64,000 nucleotides of DNA, taken from the NCBI RefSeq assembly GCF_003116585.1, contig NZ_QEHM01000008.1, positions 186,001 through 250,000 on the forward strand, given 5' to 3'. Below the pieces are notes generated by a model, which saw nothing but the letters and a program-made list of their open reading frames with translations, searched no databases and had not been told where the DNA came from. How positions within the stretch are numbered: the stretch's first letter is position 1; every line of letters starts with the position of its first letter. This DNA comes from Albibacillus kandeliae (GTDB taxonomy: Bacteria; Pseudomonadota; Alphaproteobacteria; Rhodobacterales; Rhodobacteraceae). The position numbers and the translations under genes are program-made. This document shows, piece after piece, positions 28,404 to 36,973 of this stretch.

Positions 28404-28874
28404 ATGACCAACAGCCTCAAAGCAGAGTTCTGGAACCGCATCGGCCATGTTCAGGCCGGCATGCTGGAAACCGCCGGGAACACCCCGGTGCCGATGGCCC
28501 CCTACGGCGACGCGGAGGCCAACGCGATCTGGTTCATTACGGCCAGAGATACCAGTGTCGCCAGGGCCGCGGCCACCGGGGCGGAGGCCCGGCTGCAGGT
28601 CGCCGACCCCAAGGCCAATCTCTACGCCACCGTCGAGGGCCGGGTGATGGAGGTGAACGACACCGAGAAGCTCGAGGAACTCTGGAGCGTCGTCGCCTCC
28701 GCCTGGTTCGAGGACGGGCGCCGTGACGACGATGTACGCCTCGTGCGGTTGCAACCCGCCAGCGCCGAGGTCTGGGCCACCGCCTCCGGCGCGGGCTTCC
28801 TCTACGAGATTGCGAAGGCGCGCCTCACCGGCGACACTCCCGACGCCGGCGACCACGGAGTCGTCACCTTCTGA
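28404..28874 (+). CDS. Pyridoxamine 5'-phosphate oxidase-fold protein (general stress protein type)
   Basis: 156-residue split-barrel flavin-binding-fold protein. The order ETAGNTPVPMAPYGDAEANA, IWFITARDTSVARAAATGAE, and LYATVEGRVMEVNDTEKLEE, then DVRLVRLQPASAEVW, matches the general-stress-protein-26-like branch rather than true PdxH. The ATG at 28404 has AGGAG nine bases upstream; the frame upstream is only open sequence overlapping the ivd promoter. A cofactor and substrate cannot be stated. Confidence 0.82.
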   Translation: MTNSLKAEFWNRIGHVQAGMLETAGNTPVPMAPYGDAEANAIWFITARDTSVARAAATGAEARLQVADPKANLYATVEGRVMEVNDTEKLEELWSVVASAWFEDGRRDDDVRLVRLQPASAEVWATASGAGFLYEIAKARLTGDTPDAGDHGVVTF

Positions 28875-28890
28875 TCTGACGGACCTCGAC

Positions 28891-29346
28891 ATGAATCGCA
28901 TCTGCGCTGCGCTGACCTGCCTGATCGGCCTCGCCACGCCCCTCGCCGCCGAACAGGTCGGCGAGGTTGGCGTGGACTGGGTCGGCAACGACATCATCAT
29001 AGAGGCGGTCCAGGACCCCAAGGTGCAGGGCGTAACCTGCCACATCGCCTATTTCGAACGCGGCCTGATCGACCGTCTGTCCAAGGGCAACTGGTTCGAG
29101 GATCCGTCGAACGCCTCGATCGCCTGCCGCCAGACCGGGCCCATCACCCTCGGCGACATCGACCGCTCTGCCGACGGCGAGGACGTGTTCCGCACCTCGC
29201 GGTCGATCATCCTCAAGTCCCTCAGGGTCAAACGGATCTTCGACGAGAAGAACCAGACGCTGATCTACCTCGCCCATGCCGCCGAACTGACCGACGGCTC
29301 GGCCAAGCTCTCGATCTCGACCGTCCCGTTGTTCGGCTCGCAATAG
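28891..29346 (+). CDS. creA: CreA family protein
   Basis: 151-residue exported protein with a signal peptide to about residue 20 (ALTCLIGLATPLAAEQ). The mature part matches CreA closely: GVDWVGNDIIIEAVQDPKVQ, then GVTCHIAYFERG, GNWFEDPSNASIACRQTGPI, and SAKLSISTVPL at the end. Function of CreA is unknown even in E. coli. It lies 16 bases after the PNPOx-fold gene and probably shares its transcript. Confidence 0.9.
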   Translation: MNRICAALTCLIGLATPLAAEQVGEVGVDWVGNDIIIEAVQDPKVQGVTCHIAYFERGLIDRLSKGNWFEDPSNASIACRQTGPITLGDIDRSADGEDVFRTSRSIILKSLRVKRIFDEKNQTLIYLAHAAELTDGSAKLSISTVPLFGSQ

Positions 29347-29366
29347 GGTCGCGCCTGCGGCGCGAG

Positions 29367-29440
29367 GCCTCCGGCGGGGATATTTGACACCCAAAGAAAA
29401 CCGCGTGCCTTCTTTGGGTGAGAAATATCCCGGGGGAGGC
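29367..29440. terminator. Large inverted repeat between convergent creA and the DegT gene
   Basis: Nested arms GCCTCC/GGAGGC, GATATTT/AAATATC and ACCCAAAGAA/TTCTTTGGGT (29389-29398 and 29410-29419, 11-base loop) make a long imperfect hairpin. It lies between convergent gene ends and is AT-rich near the tip, as in a bidirectional terminator. It contains the GGGGATATTT motif shared with the element near 22160. A GGGGGC-AGC-GCCCCC hairpin follows at 29455-29469. Confidence 0.7.
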
Positions 29441-29468
29441 GCGCAGCGCGCGACGGGGGCAGCGCCCC

Positions 29469-30665
29469 CTATGCGCCGTTGCCGTAGACGGTACTGACTT
29501 CTTCGCGGATGATCCGGGCGATCAGCGCGCAGTCCTCGAGCGAGAAGGTCAGCGGCACCCGCATGTCGAGAATCCCCGCGAGCACCCGGTCGCTGGGCGG
29601 CATCGGGGCGCTCGGTGCGTAGCGCCAGCTGTCGTAGCGCGAGGTGAAGGCCACCGGTTCCGGCGCGCCGAACCATTTCAGCTCGACCCCGCGCGCGGCG
29701 CAGCGCGCCACCACGTCGAGGATCGCCTCGGCGGCCCAGTCCAGCAGCAGCACCTGGATCGAGGAACCGACATATGTCTCTGCCGCCGGGCGTTCGATCA
29801 CGGTCAGGCCCGGCGTGCCGCGCAGCCCGGCTTCCAGCACGCCGTACCGTTCGTTCCAGCGCGCCACCTGGTCGTGCAGCGTTTTCAGCTGCGGGCGCAG
29901 GATGGCGGCGCGGAGGTTGTCCATCCGGCCCGAGATGTTCGGGGTGTCGTATTTCACCCGCTCGAAGACCTCCGGTCCCGGCGCCGCGCGATGGCGGCCG
30001 TAGAGCATGTAGGACCCCGACAGGATCGTCGCCCGCGCCGCGAGTTCCTCGTCGTCGGTCACGAGGAACCCGCCCTCGCCCGAGTTCATGTGCTTGTAGG
30101 TCTGGGTGGAATAGGCGGCGGCGACGCCGTGGCGCCCGGAGGGCGTGCCGTTCCACGCGGCGCCCATGGTATGGGCGCAATCCTCGATCACCTTGATGCC
30201 CGCGCCGTCGCAGATCTCCATCAGCCGGTCCATGTCGCAGATATGTCCGCGCATGTGCGACAGCAGCAGGTAACCGGCCTGACCGGCCTTGGCGGCCAGA
30301 TCGTCGAGGTCGATGGTCAACTGCTCGGTGACGCCCACGAAGACCGGGGTGCCCCCCACGGCCGCGATGGCGCCCGGCACCGGGGCGAGCGTGAAGGTGT
30401 TGGTCAGGACGCTGTCGCCGGGTGTCACGCCCGCGGCCCGCAGCGCGGTCGCGATCGCGTAACCGCCGGAGGCCACGGCGAGGCAGTAGCGCGCGCCGGT
30501 GAAGGCCGCGAATTCCTCTTCCAGCAGGGCGGTCTCGGCGATCTCGCCAGCGACCACGTTGTAGCGGTGCAGCCGGCCGTGGCGCAGGACTGCCAGCGCC
30601 GCCTCGACAGCATCTTCCGGGATCGGTTCCTGCTGGGTGAATGTGCCCGTAAATCTTTCGCTCAT
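29469..30665 (-). CDS. DegT/DnrJ/EryC1/StrS family aminotransferase
   Basis: 398-residue PLP-dependent fold-type I enzyme of the sugar aminotransferase/AHBA-synthase family. PLP lysine lies in STQTYKHMNSGEGGFLVT near residue 190; the aspartate for the ring nitrogen is in IEDCAHTMGA near 160; the SGGYAIATALRAAGV phosphate-binding loop is near 66. Usual partners (sugar-nucleotide dehydratases, glycosyltransferases) are absent here, so the substrate is unknown. It could make an amino sugar or act on a small keto compound. Starts at 30665, divergent from the MmgE/PrpD gene. Confidence 0.88.
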   Translation of the reverse strand: MSERFTGTFTQQEPIPEDAVEAALAVLRHGRLHRYNVVAGEIAETALLEEEFAAFTGARYCLAVASGGYAIATALRAAGVTPGDSVLTNTFTLAPVPGAIAAVGGTPVFVGVTEQLTIDLDDLAAKAGQAGYLLLSHMRGHICDMDRLMEICDGAGIKVIEDCAHTMGAAWNGTPSGRHGVAAAYSTQTYKHMNSGEGGFLVTDDEELAARATILSGSYMLYGRHRAAPGPEVFERVKYDTPNISGRMDNLRAAILRPQLKTLHDQVARWNERYGVLEAGLRGTPGLTVIERPAAETYVGSSIQVLLLDWAAEAILDVVARCAARGVELKWFGAPEPVAFTSRYDSWRYAPSAPMPPSDRVLAGILDMRVPLTFSLEDCALIARIIREEVSTVYGNGA

Positions 30666-30761
30666 GGCTCTTTCTGCGCCGCGCCCGGCGGATGGTCAAG
30701 ACGGATCGGGAAAGGTCGCGAACGGAACAGAATCGCGCGGGCCAGCGCCTAGCCTCGGGGC

Positions 30762-32102
30762 ATGACACCCGTTGATTTCATACACGACCTGCGCTGGTCG
30801 GACATTCCCGCACCCGTCCGCCTGCGGGCGGAAATGTGCCTGCTCGACCTCCTCGGCGTCGCCGCGGCGGCGTCGGCCACGACGCGGGTCAGCGCCCTGA
30901 TCCGGGACCATGCCGTCGAGGCCTTCGGCGGCACAGTGCCAATGCTCTTCGACGCACGCACTGCGAGCGCCCCCGGCGCGGCCCTCGCGGCGGGCATGAC
31001 CATCGACTCGCTCGACGGGCATGACGGCTACAACCCCGCCAAGGGTCACGTGGGCTGTCCGCTTCTACCGTCGATCCTGTCCTTCGGGCACCTGCACGGG
31101 ATCAGCGGCGAGGACGCCATGACGGCGCTGGTGATGGGCTACGAGTTCGGCTCGCGCGCCGCGACCGCACAGCATGCCACGGTGGCAGACTACCACACCT
31201 CGGGCAGCTGGGGCGCGGTCACGGCCGCCGCCGCCGGGGCGCGGATCGCCGGGCTGGGGCGCGAGAAGACCCGGCACGCGCTCGGCATCGCCGAGTACCA
31301 CGGGCCGCGCAGCCAGATGATGCGCTGCATCGACACGCCGACCAACGTCAAGGATGGCTCGGGCTGGGGCGCCATGTGCGGGGTCTCGGCGGTGCAGCTT
31401 GCCGCGCGCGGCTTCACCGGGGCACCAGCCATCACCGTCGAGGAGGCCCCGGCCTACTGGGGCGACCTCGGCGAGCGCTGGCTGATCCTCGAACAGTATT
31501 TCAAGCCCTATCCGGTCTGCCGCTGGGCCCAGGCCCCGGTCGAGGGGGTGCTGGCGCTGCGCCGGGCACATGACCTGACCTCGGAGATGGTGGAGCGGAT
31601 CGAGGTGGAGACCTTCCACGAATCCGTGCGTCTGGCGATGAACCGCCCGACAGACACAGACGAGGCGCAGTATTCCACCTCCTTCCCCAGTGCCGTCGCG
31701 ATGGTGCGCGGCGGGATCAGCGCCGCCGACATCGCGGACGAGGCGCTGAACGAGCCCGAGGTGGTGCGCCTGTCGACCGGGATGGTGATGCGCGAGTCGG
31801 AGGAGGCGAACGCCCTCTTTCCGGGCAAGCGGATCGCGCGGGTGACGCTGGTGCTGAAGGATGGGCGGCGGCTCGAGGGGGGCATCACCACCCCGCGCTG
31901 GGACGCGACCGATCCGCCGAGCGAGGACGAGATCCGGGCCAAGTACCATGTGCTCGCCGACGAGGCGCTGGGGGCGGACCGTGCCGGGGCCATCGAGGCC
32001 GCGGTTCATGCCCTGCCGAAGAGCGGCTTCGACGCGCTGACGGCTCAGCTGTTCCGGCCGATCAGCCCGGTCACGATGTCGGGCAGGTCCGAGTACGCGT
32101 GA
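30762..32102 (+). CDS. MmgE/PrpD family protein
   Basis: 446-residue protein of the 2-methylcitrate dehydratase/cis-aconitate decarboxylase fold. Typical blocks: DLLGVAAAASATTRVSALIR near 27, DSLDGHDGYNPAKGHVGCPL near 82, GYEFGSRAATAQHA near 128, and YFKPYPVCRWAQAPVEG near 246. No prpB or prpC is nearby, so it is probably not the propionate-pathway enzyme and the substrate is unknown. Its last 58 bases overlap the end of gph on the other strand. Confidence 0.88.
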   Translation: MTPVDFIHDLRWSDIPAPVRLRAEMCLLDLLGVAAAASATTRVSALIRDHAVEAFGGTVPMLFDARTASAPGAALAAGMTIDSLDGHDGYNPAKGHVGCPLLPSILSFGHLHGISGEDAMTALVMGYEFGSRAATAQHATVADYHTSGSWGAVTAAAAGARIAGLGREKTRHALGIAEYHGPRSQMMRCIDTPTNVKDGSGWGAMCGVSAVQLAARGFTGAPAITVEEAPAYWGDLGERWLILEQYFKPYPVCRWAQAPVEGVLALRRAHDLTSEMVERIEVETFHESVRLAMNRPTDTDEAQYSTSFPSAVAMVRGGISAADIADEALNEPEVVRLSTGMVMRESEEANALFPGKRIARVTLVLKDGRRLEGGITTPRWDATDPPSEDEIRAKYHVLADEALGADRAGAIEAAVHALPKSGFDALTAQLFRPISPVTMSGRSEYA

Positions 32103-32716
32103 CAGAGCGCCTCGGGCGCGAGGGCGGCCATGTCGTCGCCCGAGGGTCCGAAGGTCACGAGGACGGAGGGCACGCCTGCTGCGCGGGCAGTGTTGCGGTC
32201 GGTGTCGCTGTCGCCGACCAGCAGGCAGAGCGCGGGGTCGCCCCCGGCCCGGCGCGCCGCTTCGCGCAGCGGCGCGGGATCGGGCTTGCGTACCGGCAGC
32301 GTGTCGGCCCCCACCATCGAGGCAAAGGCATCCCGCACGCCGAGCCGGGTCAGCAGCATCTCGGCCAGCGCCTCGGGCTTGTTGGTGCAGATACCCACGC
32401 CATAGCCCGCCATGCGCAGCGCCTCCACCGCCTCCATCGCGCCGGGATAGAGGACGGTATGGGTGTCGATGTCCTCGGCGTAGGCGTCGAGCAACACCTG
32501 GTAGTAGGCGTCGATCACCGCCTCGTCATGGCGTCCGGCGAGGGTCAGGCCGTGGCTCAGCATGCGCCGCCCGCCCCGCAGGGCCACGCCCGCGTCACGT
32601 ACCGGGTCCAGCATGTCGCCGAGCCCCATGTCGCGGAAACAGTGGTTGGCTGCGGCGATCAGGTCGCCCGAGGTATCGGCCAGAGTGCCATCAAGGTCGA
32701 AAATCACCGTCCGCAT
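32045..32716 (-). CDS. gph: Phosphoglycolate phosphatase-like HAD hydrolase
   Basis: 223-residue HAD-superfamily phosphatase. Motif I is IFDLDGTLADTSGDL at the N-terminus (nucleophile D8), motif II CTNKPEALAEMLL, motif III lysine in VRKPDPAPLREA, motif IV LLVGDSDTDRNTA. The cap domain and motifs fit Gph, which clears 2-phosphoglycolate; other small phosphates are possible. The ATG at 32716 has GGAG seven bases upstream; the frame is open far beyond it, antisense to glmU, which I ignore. Divergent from glmU. Confidence 0.88.
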   Translation of the reverse strand: MRTVIFDLDGTLADTSGDLIAAANHCFRDMGLGDMLDPVRDAGVALRGGRRMLSHGLTLAGRHDEAVIDAYYQVLLDAYAEDIDTHTVLYPGAMEAVEALRMAGYGVGICTNKPEALAEMLLTRLGVRDAFASMVGADTLPVRKPDPAPLREAARRAGGDPALCLLVGDSDTDRNTARAAGVPSVLVTFGPSGDDMAALAPEALCHAYSDLPDIVTGLIGRNS

Positions 32717-32863
32717 CGTTACTCTCCGTGAACCGCGAGCTGCTGCTGGGCGGCTTTTCGCCCGATGCTGTTGCAGCCTGCAACCTTGATTGATCGCGCG
32801 CCCGCTTGCGCCGCGCCCGACAGCGGATAAAACGGGCGGACCCGGAACACAAAGAGAAAACGC

Positions 32864-34219
32864 ATGGATATCGCCCTCGTCATACTGGCCGCCGGCAAAG
32901 GCACGCGGATGAACTCGGACCTGCCCAAGGTCCTGCATCCGATCGCGCAGGCGCCGATGCTGGCCCACGCGCTGCAGGCGGGGGCCGCTCTGGAGCCCGC
33001 GCGCACCGTGGTCGTGGCGGGGCACGGGGCCGATCTGGTGCGCGCGGCGGTGGCCGAACTGGACGAAACCGCCGAAGTCGTCCTGCAGGAAGAGCAGAAC
33101 GGCACGGCGCACGCGGTCGACATGGCGCGGCCTGCGCTGGAGGAGTTCGAGGGCGACGTCGTCGTCCTGTTCGGCGACACCCCCTTCATCCGGCCCGAGA
33201 CGCTCGACGCGATGGTCGCGGCGCGCGGCCGGCACGACATGGTGATCCTCGGCTTTGACACCGCTCACCCCGACGCGCGCTATGGCCGGCTGGTCATGCA
33301 GGGCGACCGCCTTGCCCGCATCGTCGAGTACAAGGACGCGAGCGAAGAGGAACGGGCGATCCGGTTCTGCAACAGCGGCCTCCTTGCCTGCGATGCCAAG
33401 ACCCTGTTCTCGCTGATCGCCGAGGTCGGCAACGACAACGCCGCCGGCGAGTACTACCTGACCGAGGTGGCCGAACTCGCCAATGCGCGCGGCCTCTCGG
33501 TGACGGCGGTGAAATGCGACGAGGCGGAAACCCTCGGCATCAACTCGCGCGCCGACCTCGCAGAGGCCGACGCGGTGTTCCAGGCGCGGGCGCGGGCCGA
33601 ACTGCTGGACCTCGGCGTGACCCTGATGGCTCCCGAGACGGTTTACCTTGCCTTCGACACCTACATCGGGCGCGACAGCGTGATCGAACCCAACGTGGTC
33701 TTTGGCCCCGGCGTGACGGTCGAGTCCGAGGCGACGATCCGCGCCTTCTCGCATCTTGAAGGATGCCATGTGAGCCGTGGCGCCACGGTCGGCCCCTTTG
33801 CCCGGCTCCGCCCGGGTGCCGAACTGGCTGAACACGTCCACATCGGCAACTTCGTCGAGATCAAGAACGCCCAAATCGCCGAGGGCGCCAAGGTGAACCA
33901 CCTGAGCTATATCGGCGATGCGGATGTGGGGGCGAAAACCAACATCGGCGCGGGCACCATCACCTGCAACTACGACGGGGTGATGAAGCACCGCACCGTG
34001 ATCGGCGAACGCGCCTTCATCGGGTCGAACACGATGCTGGTTGCACCCGTCACGGTGGGCAACGATGCCATGACCGCCACCGGCTCGGTCATCACCAAAG
34101 ACGTCCCGGCAGAGGCCATGGCCGTCGCCCGTGCACGCCAAGAGAATAAACCGGGCCTGGCCGTCAAATTGTTCGAAAAGTTGAAGGCAATTAAAGCCAA
34201 CAAAGAAAAAGGGCAGTAG
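32864..34219 (+). CDS. glmU: Bifunctional UDP-N-acetylglucosamine pyrophosphorylase/glucosamine-1-phosphate N-acetyltransferase
   Basis: 451 residues. The N-terminal uridyltransferase domain begins VILAAGKGTRMNSDLPKVLH; the C-terminal left-handed beta-helix acetyltransferase domain contains GPFARLRPGAELAEHVHIGN, then KVNHLSYIGDADVG and NIGAGTITCNYDGV with the expected hexapeptide repeats. It makes UDP-GlcNAc for peptidoglycan and lipopolysaccharide. Only two bases separate its stop from glmS, so the pair is one operon. Confidence 0.96.
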   Translation: MDIALVILAAGKGTRMNSDLPKVLHPIAQAPMLAHALQAGAALEPARTVVVAGHGADLVRAAVAELDETAEVVLQEEQNGTAHAVDMARPALEEFEGDVVVLFGDTPFIRPETLDAMVAARGRHDMVILGFDTAHPDARYGRLVMQGDRLARIVEYKDASEEERAIRFCNSGLLACDAKTLFSLIAEVGNDNAAGEYYLTEVAELANARGLSVTAVKCDEAETLGINSRADLAEADAVFQARARAELLDLGVTLMAPETVYLAFDTYIGRDSVIEPNVVFGPGVTVESEATIRAFSHLEGCHVSRGATVGPFARLRPGAELAEHVHIGNFVEIKNAQIAEGAKVNHLSYIGDADVGAKTNIGAGTITCNYDGVMKHRTVIGERAFIGSNTMLVAPVTVGNDAMTATGSVITKDVPAEAMAVARARQENKPGLAVKLFEKLKAIKANKEKGQ

Positions 34220-34221
34220 AA

Positions 34222-36045
34222 ATGTGCGGTATTGTCGGGGTTCTTGGAGACCACGAAGCAGCGCCGATCCTTGTCGAAGCGCTGAAACGTCTGGAATATC
34301 GCGGCTATGACAGCGCCGGGATCGCCACGGTGAACTCCGGTGTGCTGGACCGCCGCCGCGCGGTCGGCAAGCTGGTCAACCTCTCGGACCTTCTGGTGCA
34401 CGAACCGCTTCCGGGCAAGTCCGGCATCGGCCATACCCGCTGGGCGACCCACGGGGCCCCGACGGTGACCAACGCCCACCCCCATCGCGCGGGACAGGTG
34501 GCGGTGGTGCACAACGGGATCATCGAGAACTTCCGCGATCTCCGGGCCGAACTGGCCGCCAAGGGGGCCACCTTTGTCACCGAGACCGACACCGAGACCG
34601 TCGCGCTGCTGACCGAGCAGCACATGAAGGAGGGGCTTGGCCCGGTCGATGCCGTCTACCGCACGCTCGACCGTCTGGAGGGCGCCTTTGCCCTCGCCTT
34701 CCTGTTCGAGGGTGAGGACGACCTCATCGTCGCAGCGCGCAAGGGCTCTCCGCTGGCCATCGGGCATGGCGACGGCGAGATGTACGTGGGGTCTGACGCC
34801 ATCGCCCTCGCCCCGCTCACAAACCGCATCACCTACCTCGAGGAAGGTGACCGTGCGGTTCTGACCCGCACCAGCCTCGAAATCCGCGACGCGCATGGCT
34901 CCATCGCCAACCGCAAGATGCGCGAGATCGCCATCGGATCGACCCGGATCGACAAGGGCGGACACAAGCACTTCATGGCGAAGGAGATCGCCGAACAGCC
35001 CAACGTTCTGGCCGATGCTCTGTCGCATTACCTGCCGATTGCGGACGACACCATCTCGCTGCCGGGCAAGGGCATCGACTTTACCAAGATCGAGCGGCTG
35101 ACCATGGTGGCCTGCGGCACGGCCTTCTATGCCTGCCTCACCGCCAAGTACTGGTTCGAGCAGATCGCCAAGCTGCCCGTCGAGGTCGATGTCGCCTCGG
35201 AGTTCCGCTATCGCGAGCCGCCGGTCAGCGCCAACACGCTGGCGCTGTTCGTCAGCCAGTCGGGCGAGACCGCCGATACCCTCGCCGCCCTGCGTTACTG
35301 CGAAGGCAAAGCGCGCCAGATCGTTTCGGTCATCAACGTCCCCGAGAGCTCGATTGCGCGGGAAAGCGACCTCGCGCTGCCGATCCACGCCGGGGTCGAG
35401 GTCGGCGTGGCCTCGACCAAGGCGTTCACCTGCCAGCTTTCGGTCCTGCTGTTGCTGGCGCTGAAGGCCGCCGCAGACCGGGGCACGCTGAGCGCAGAGG
35501 AACTTGCCGATCACATCTCGGCCCTGCGCAGCCTGCCGTCGCACCTGAACGCCGCGCTCGACGAGGAAGACGCGATCCGCCGCGCTGCCCTGTCGCTGAG
35601 CGAAGCGCGCGACGTGCTGTTCCTGGGGCGCGGCCAGATGTACCCGCTCGCGCTGGAAGGGGCGCTGAAACTCAAGGAAATCAGCTACATCCATGCCGAG
35701 GGCTATGCCTCTGGCGAGCTGAAACACGGCCCCATCGCGCTGATCGACAAGCACATGCCCGTGGTGGTCATGGCCCCGCGGGACGAGCTGTTCGACAAGA
35801 CGGTGTCGAACATGCAGGAGGTGATGGCGCGCAAGGGCAAGGTGGTGCTGATCTCGGACATCGAGGGCATCAACGAGGCAAGCGAGGGGGTCTGGTCGGT
35901 GATCCGGATGCCGTCGGTGCCGCATGTTCTGGCACCGATCCTCTATGCCGTGCCGGCCCAGCTGCTGGCCTACCATACGGCGGTTGCCAAGGGGACCGAT
36001 GTGGACCAACCTCGGAACCTCGCCAAGTCCGTCACCGTGGAGTAA
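34222..36045 (+). CDS. glmS: Glutamine--fructose-6-phosphate aminotransferase (isomerising)
   Basis: 607 residues. The N-terminal glutaminase domain starts MCGIVGVLGDHEAAPILVE with nucleophile Cys2; two SIS domains follow (FVSQSGETADTLAALR near 345; FLGRGQMYPLALEGALKLKE near 472), and the protein ends QPRNLAKSVTVE, the conserved C-terminus. It makes glucosamine-6-phosphate, the first step to UDP-GlcNAc with GlmM and GlmU. There is no leader for a glmS ribozyme, as expected outside Firmicutes. The C-terminal codons are the region Tn7-like elements recognise; no insertion is present. Confidence 0.97.
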   Translation: MCGIVGVLGDHEAAPILVEALKRLEYRGYDSAGIATVNSGVLDRRRAVGKLVNLSDLLVHEPLPGKSGIGHTRWATHGAPTVTNAHPHRAGQVAVVHNGIIENFRDLRAELAAKGATFVTETDTETVALLTEQHMKEGLGPVDAVYRTLDRLEGAFALAFLFEGEDDLIVAARKGSPLAIGHGDGEMYVGSDAIALAPLTNRITYLEEGDRAVLTRTSLEIRDAHGSIANRKMREIAIGSTRIDKGGHKHFMAKEIAEQPNVLADALSHYLPIADDTISLPGKGIDFTKIERLTMVACGTAFYACLTAKYWFEQIAKLPVEVDVASEFRYREPPVSANTLALFVSQSGETADTLAALRYCEGKARQIVSVINVPESSIARESDLALPIHAGVEVGVASTKAFTCQLSVLLLLALKAAADRGTLSAEELADHISALRSLPSHLNAALDEEDAIRRAALSLSEARDVLFLGRGQMYPLALEGALKLKEISYIHAEGYASGELKHGPIALIDKHMPVVVMAPRDELFDKTVSNMQEVMARKGKVVLISDIEGINEASEGVWSVIRMPSVPHVLAPILYAVPAQLLAYHTAVAKGTDVDQPRNLAKSVTVE

Positions 36046-36051
36046 GCGCCG

Positions 36052-36600
36052 ATGGCCAAGCAGTTCCCGAACCTCGAGGACGCCCACCGGCGTTTCATCG
36101 AGGATCAGCACATCTTCTTCACCGGAACCGCCGGGCCGGACGGGCGCGTCAACGTCTCGCCCAAGGGCGGAGACAGCCTGCGGGTGATGGGGCCGAACCG
36201 CATCCTCTGGCTCAACATCACCGGGTCGGGGAATGAGACGGCCGGCCACCTGCTGGAAAACCCGCGCATGACGCTGATGTGGTGTTCCTTCACCACGCGA
36301 CCGCTGATCCTGCGCTGCTATGGCACCGCGACTGTCTGCCAGTACGGTGAAGAGGGCTGGGACGACCTGGCCGCCCACTTCCCGGCGCATCGCGGGTCAC
36401 GGCAGGTCTACGACCTGCAGATCGACATGGTGCAGACCTCCTGCGGTTACGCGGTGCCCTTCATGGACTTCGACCGCCACCGCGATACGCTGGACCAGTG
36501 GACCAACAAGAAGTCGGACGACGACCTGCACGATTACTGGCGGGAGAAGAACACCGTCACCATCGACGGCAAGCCGACCAACGTGCCGCTGTTCGACTGA
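36052..36600 (+). CDS. Pyridoxamine 5'-phosphate oxidase family protein
   Basis: 182-residue FMN-binding split-barrel protein. Motifs: FTGTAGPDGRVNVSPKGGDS near 24, ILWLNITGSGNETAGHLLEN near 51 and MTLMWCSFTTRPLILRCYGT near 72; the C-terminal part contains QTSCGYAVPFMDF. It starts six bases after glmS and is probably co-transcribed. Members of this subfamily act as flavin reductases or oxidases, with substrate unknown here. Confidence 0.87.
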   Translation: MAKQFPNLEDAHRRFIEDQHIFFTGTAGPDGRVNVSPKGGDSLRVMGPNRILWLNITGSGNETAGHLLENPRMTLMWCSFTTRPLILRCYGTATVCQYGEEGWDDLAAHFPAHRGSRQVYDLQIDMVQTSCGYAVPFMDFDRHRDTLDQWTNKKSDDDLHDYWREKNTVTIDGKPTNVPLFD

Positions 36601-36603
36601 TCA

Positions 36604-36969
36604 CTACTCGTCGAGCTGCCGGAAGGCATCCAGCGCGCGGCGGTCCTTCTTGGTCGGCCGTTCCCCTGCCCGTTCCACGGGCTTGTCGCGCTCTTCGGGC
36701 GGGGTGAGATCCTCGTAGAGCGCCTGCGCCTCAGGCGCCGGGCCGCGCCGCTCGCCGATGGCGACGATGCGGACCACCCGAACCTGCCGCCCCTGCGGAA
36801 AGGTCAGCACATCTCCCGGCGCAACCGAATGCGCCGGTTTCTCGATACGTTCGCCGTTCAACCGGAGATGTCCCCCGCTCACCAGCTTTGTCGCCAGCGA
36901 GCGGGTCTTGAAGAACCGGGCGTACCACAGCCACTTGTCGACGCGGATCTTGCCCGGCGCCTCGGCCAT
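36604..36969 (-). CDS. S4-domain RNA-binding protein (Hsp15/HslR-like)
   Basis: 121 residues. The S4 domain occupies the first ~60 residues (IRVDKWLWYARFFKTRSLAT, then GGHLRLNGERIEKPAHSVAPG), followed by a charged tail ending KKDRRALDAFRQLDE. HslR binds free 50S subunits carrying nascent chains and recycles them; whether this homologue does so is untested. Its ATG lies four bases after the stop of the helicase gene, so the two RNA-related genes form one operon. Confidence 0.88.
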   Translation of the reverse strand: MAEAPGKIRVDKWLWYARFFKTRSLATKLVSGGHLRLNGERIEKPAHSVAPGDVLTFPQGRQVRVVRIVAIGERRGPAPEAQALYEDLTPPEERDKPVERAGERPTKKDRRALDAFRQLDE

Positions 36970-36973
36970 GGGA

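Noticed and set aside
34150-34221. Possible glmS ribozyme or leader
   Set aside because: glmU ends two bases before glmS, leaving no room, and glmS ribozymes are a feature of Firmicutes.
33970-36390. 806-codon minus-strand frame opposite glmS
   Set aside because: Antisense shadow of glmS and part of glmU; composition is Arg/His/Gly/Asp-rich without motifs.
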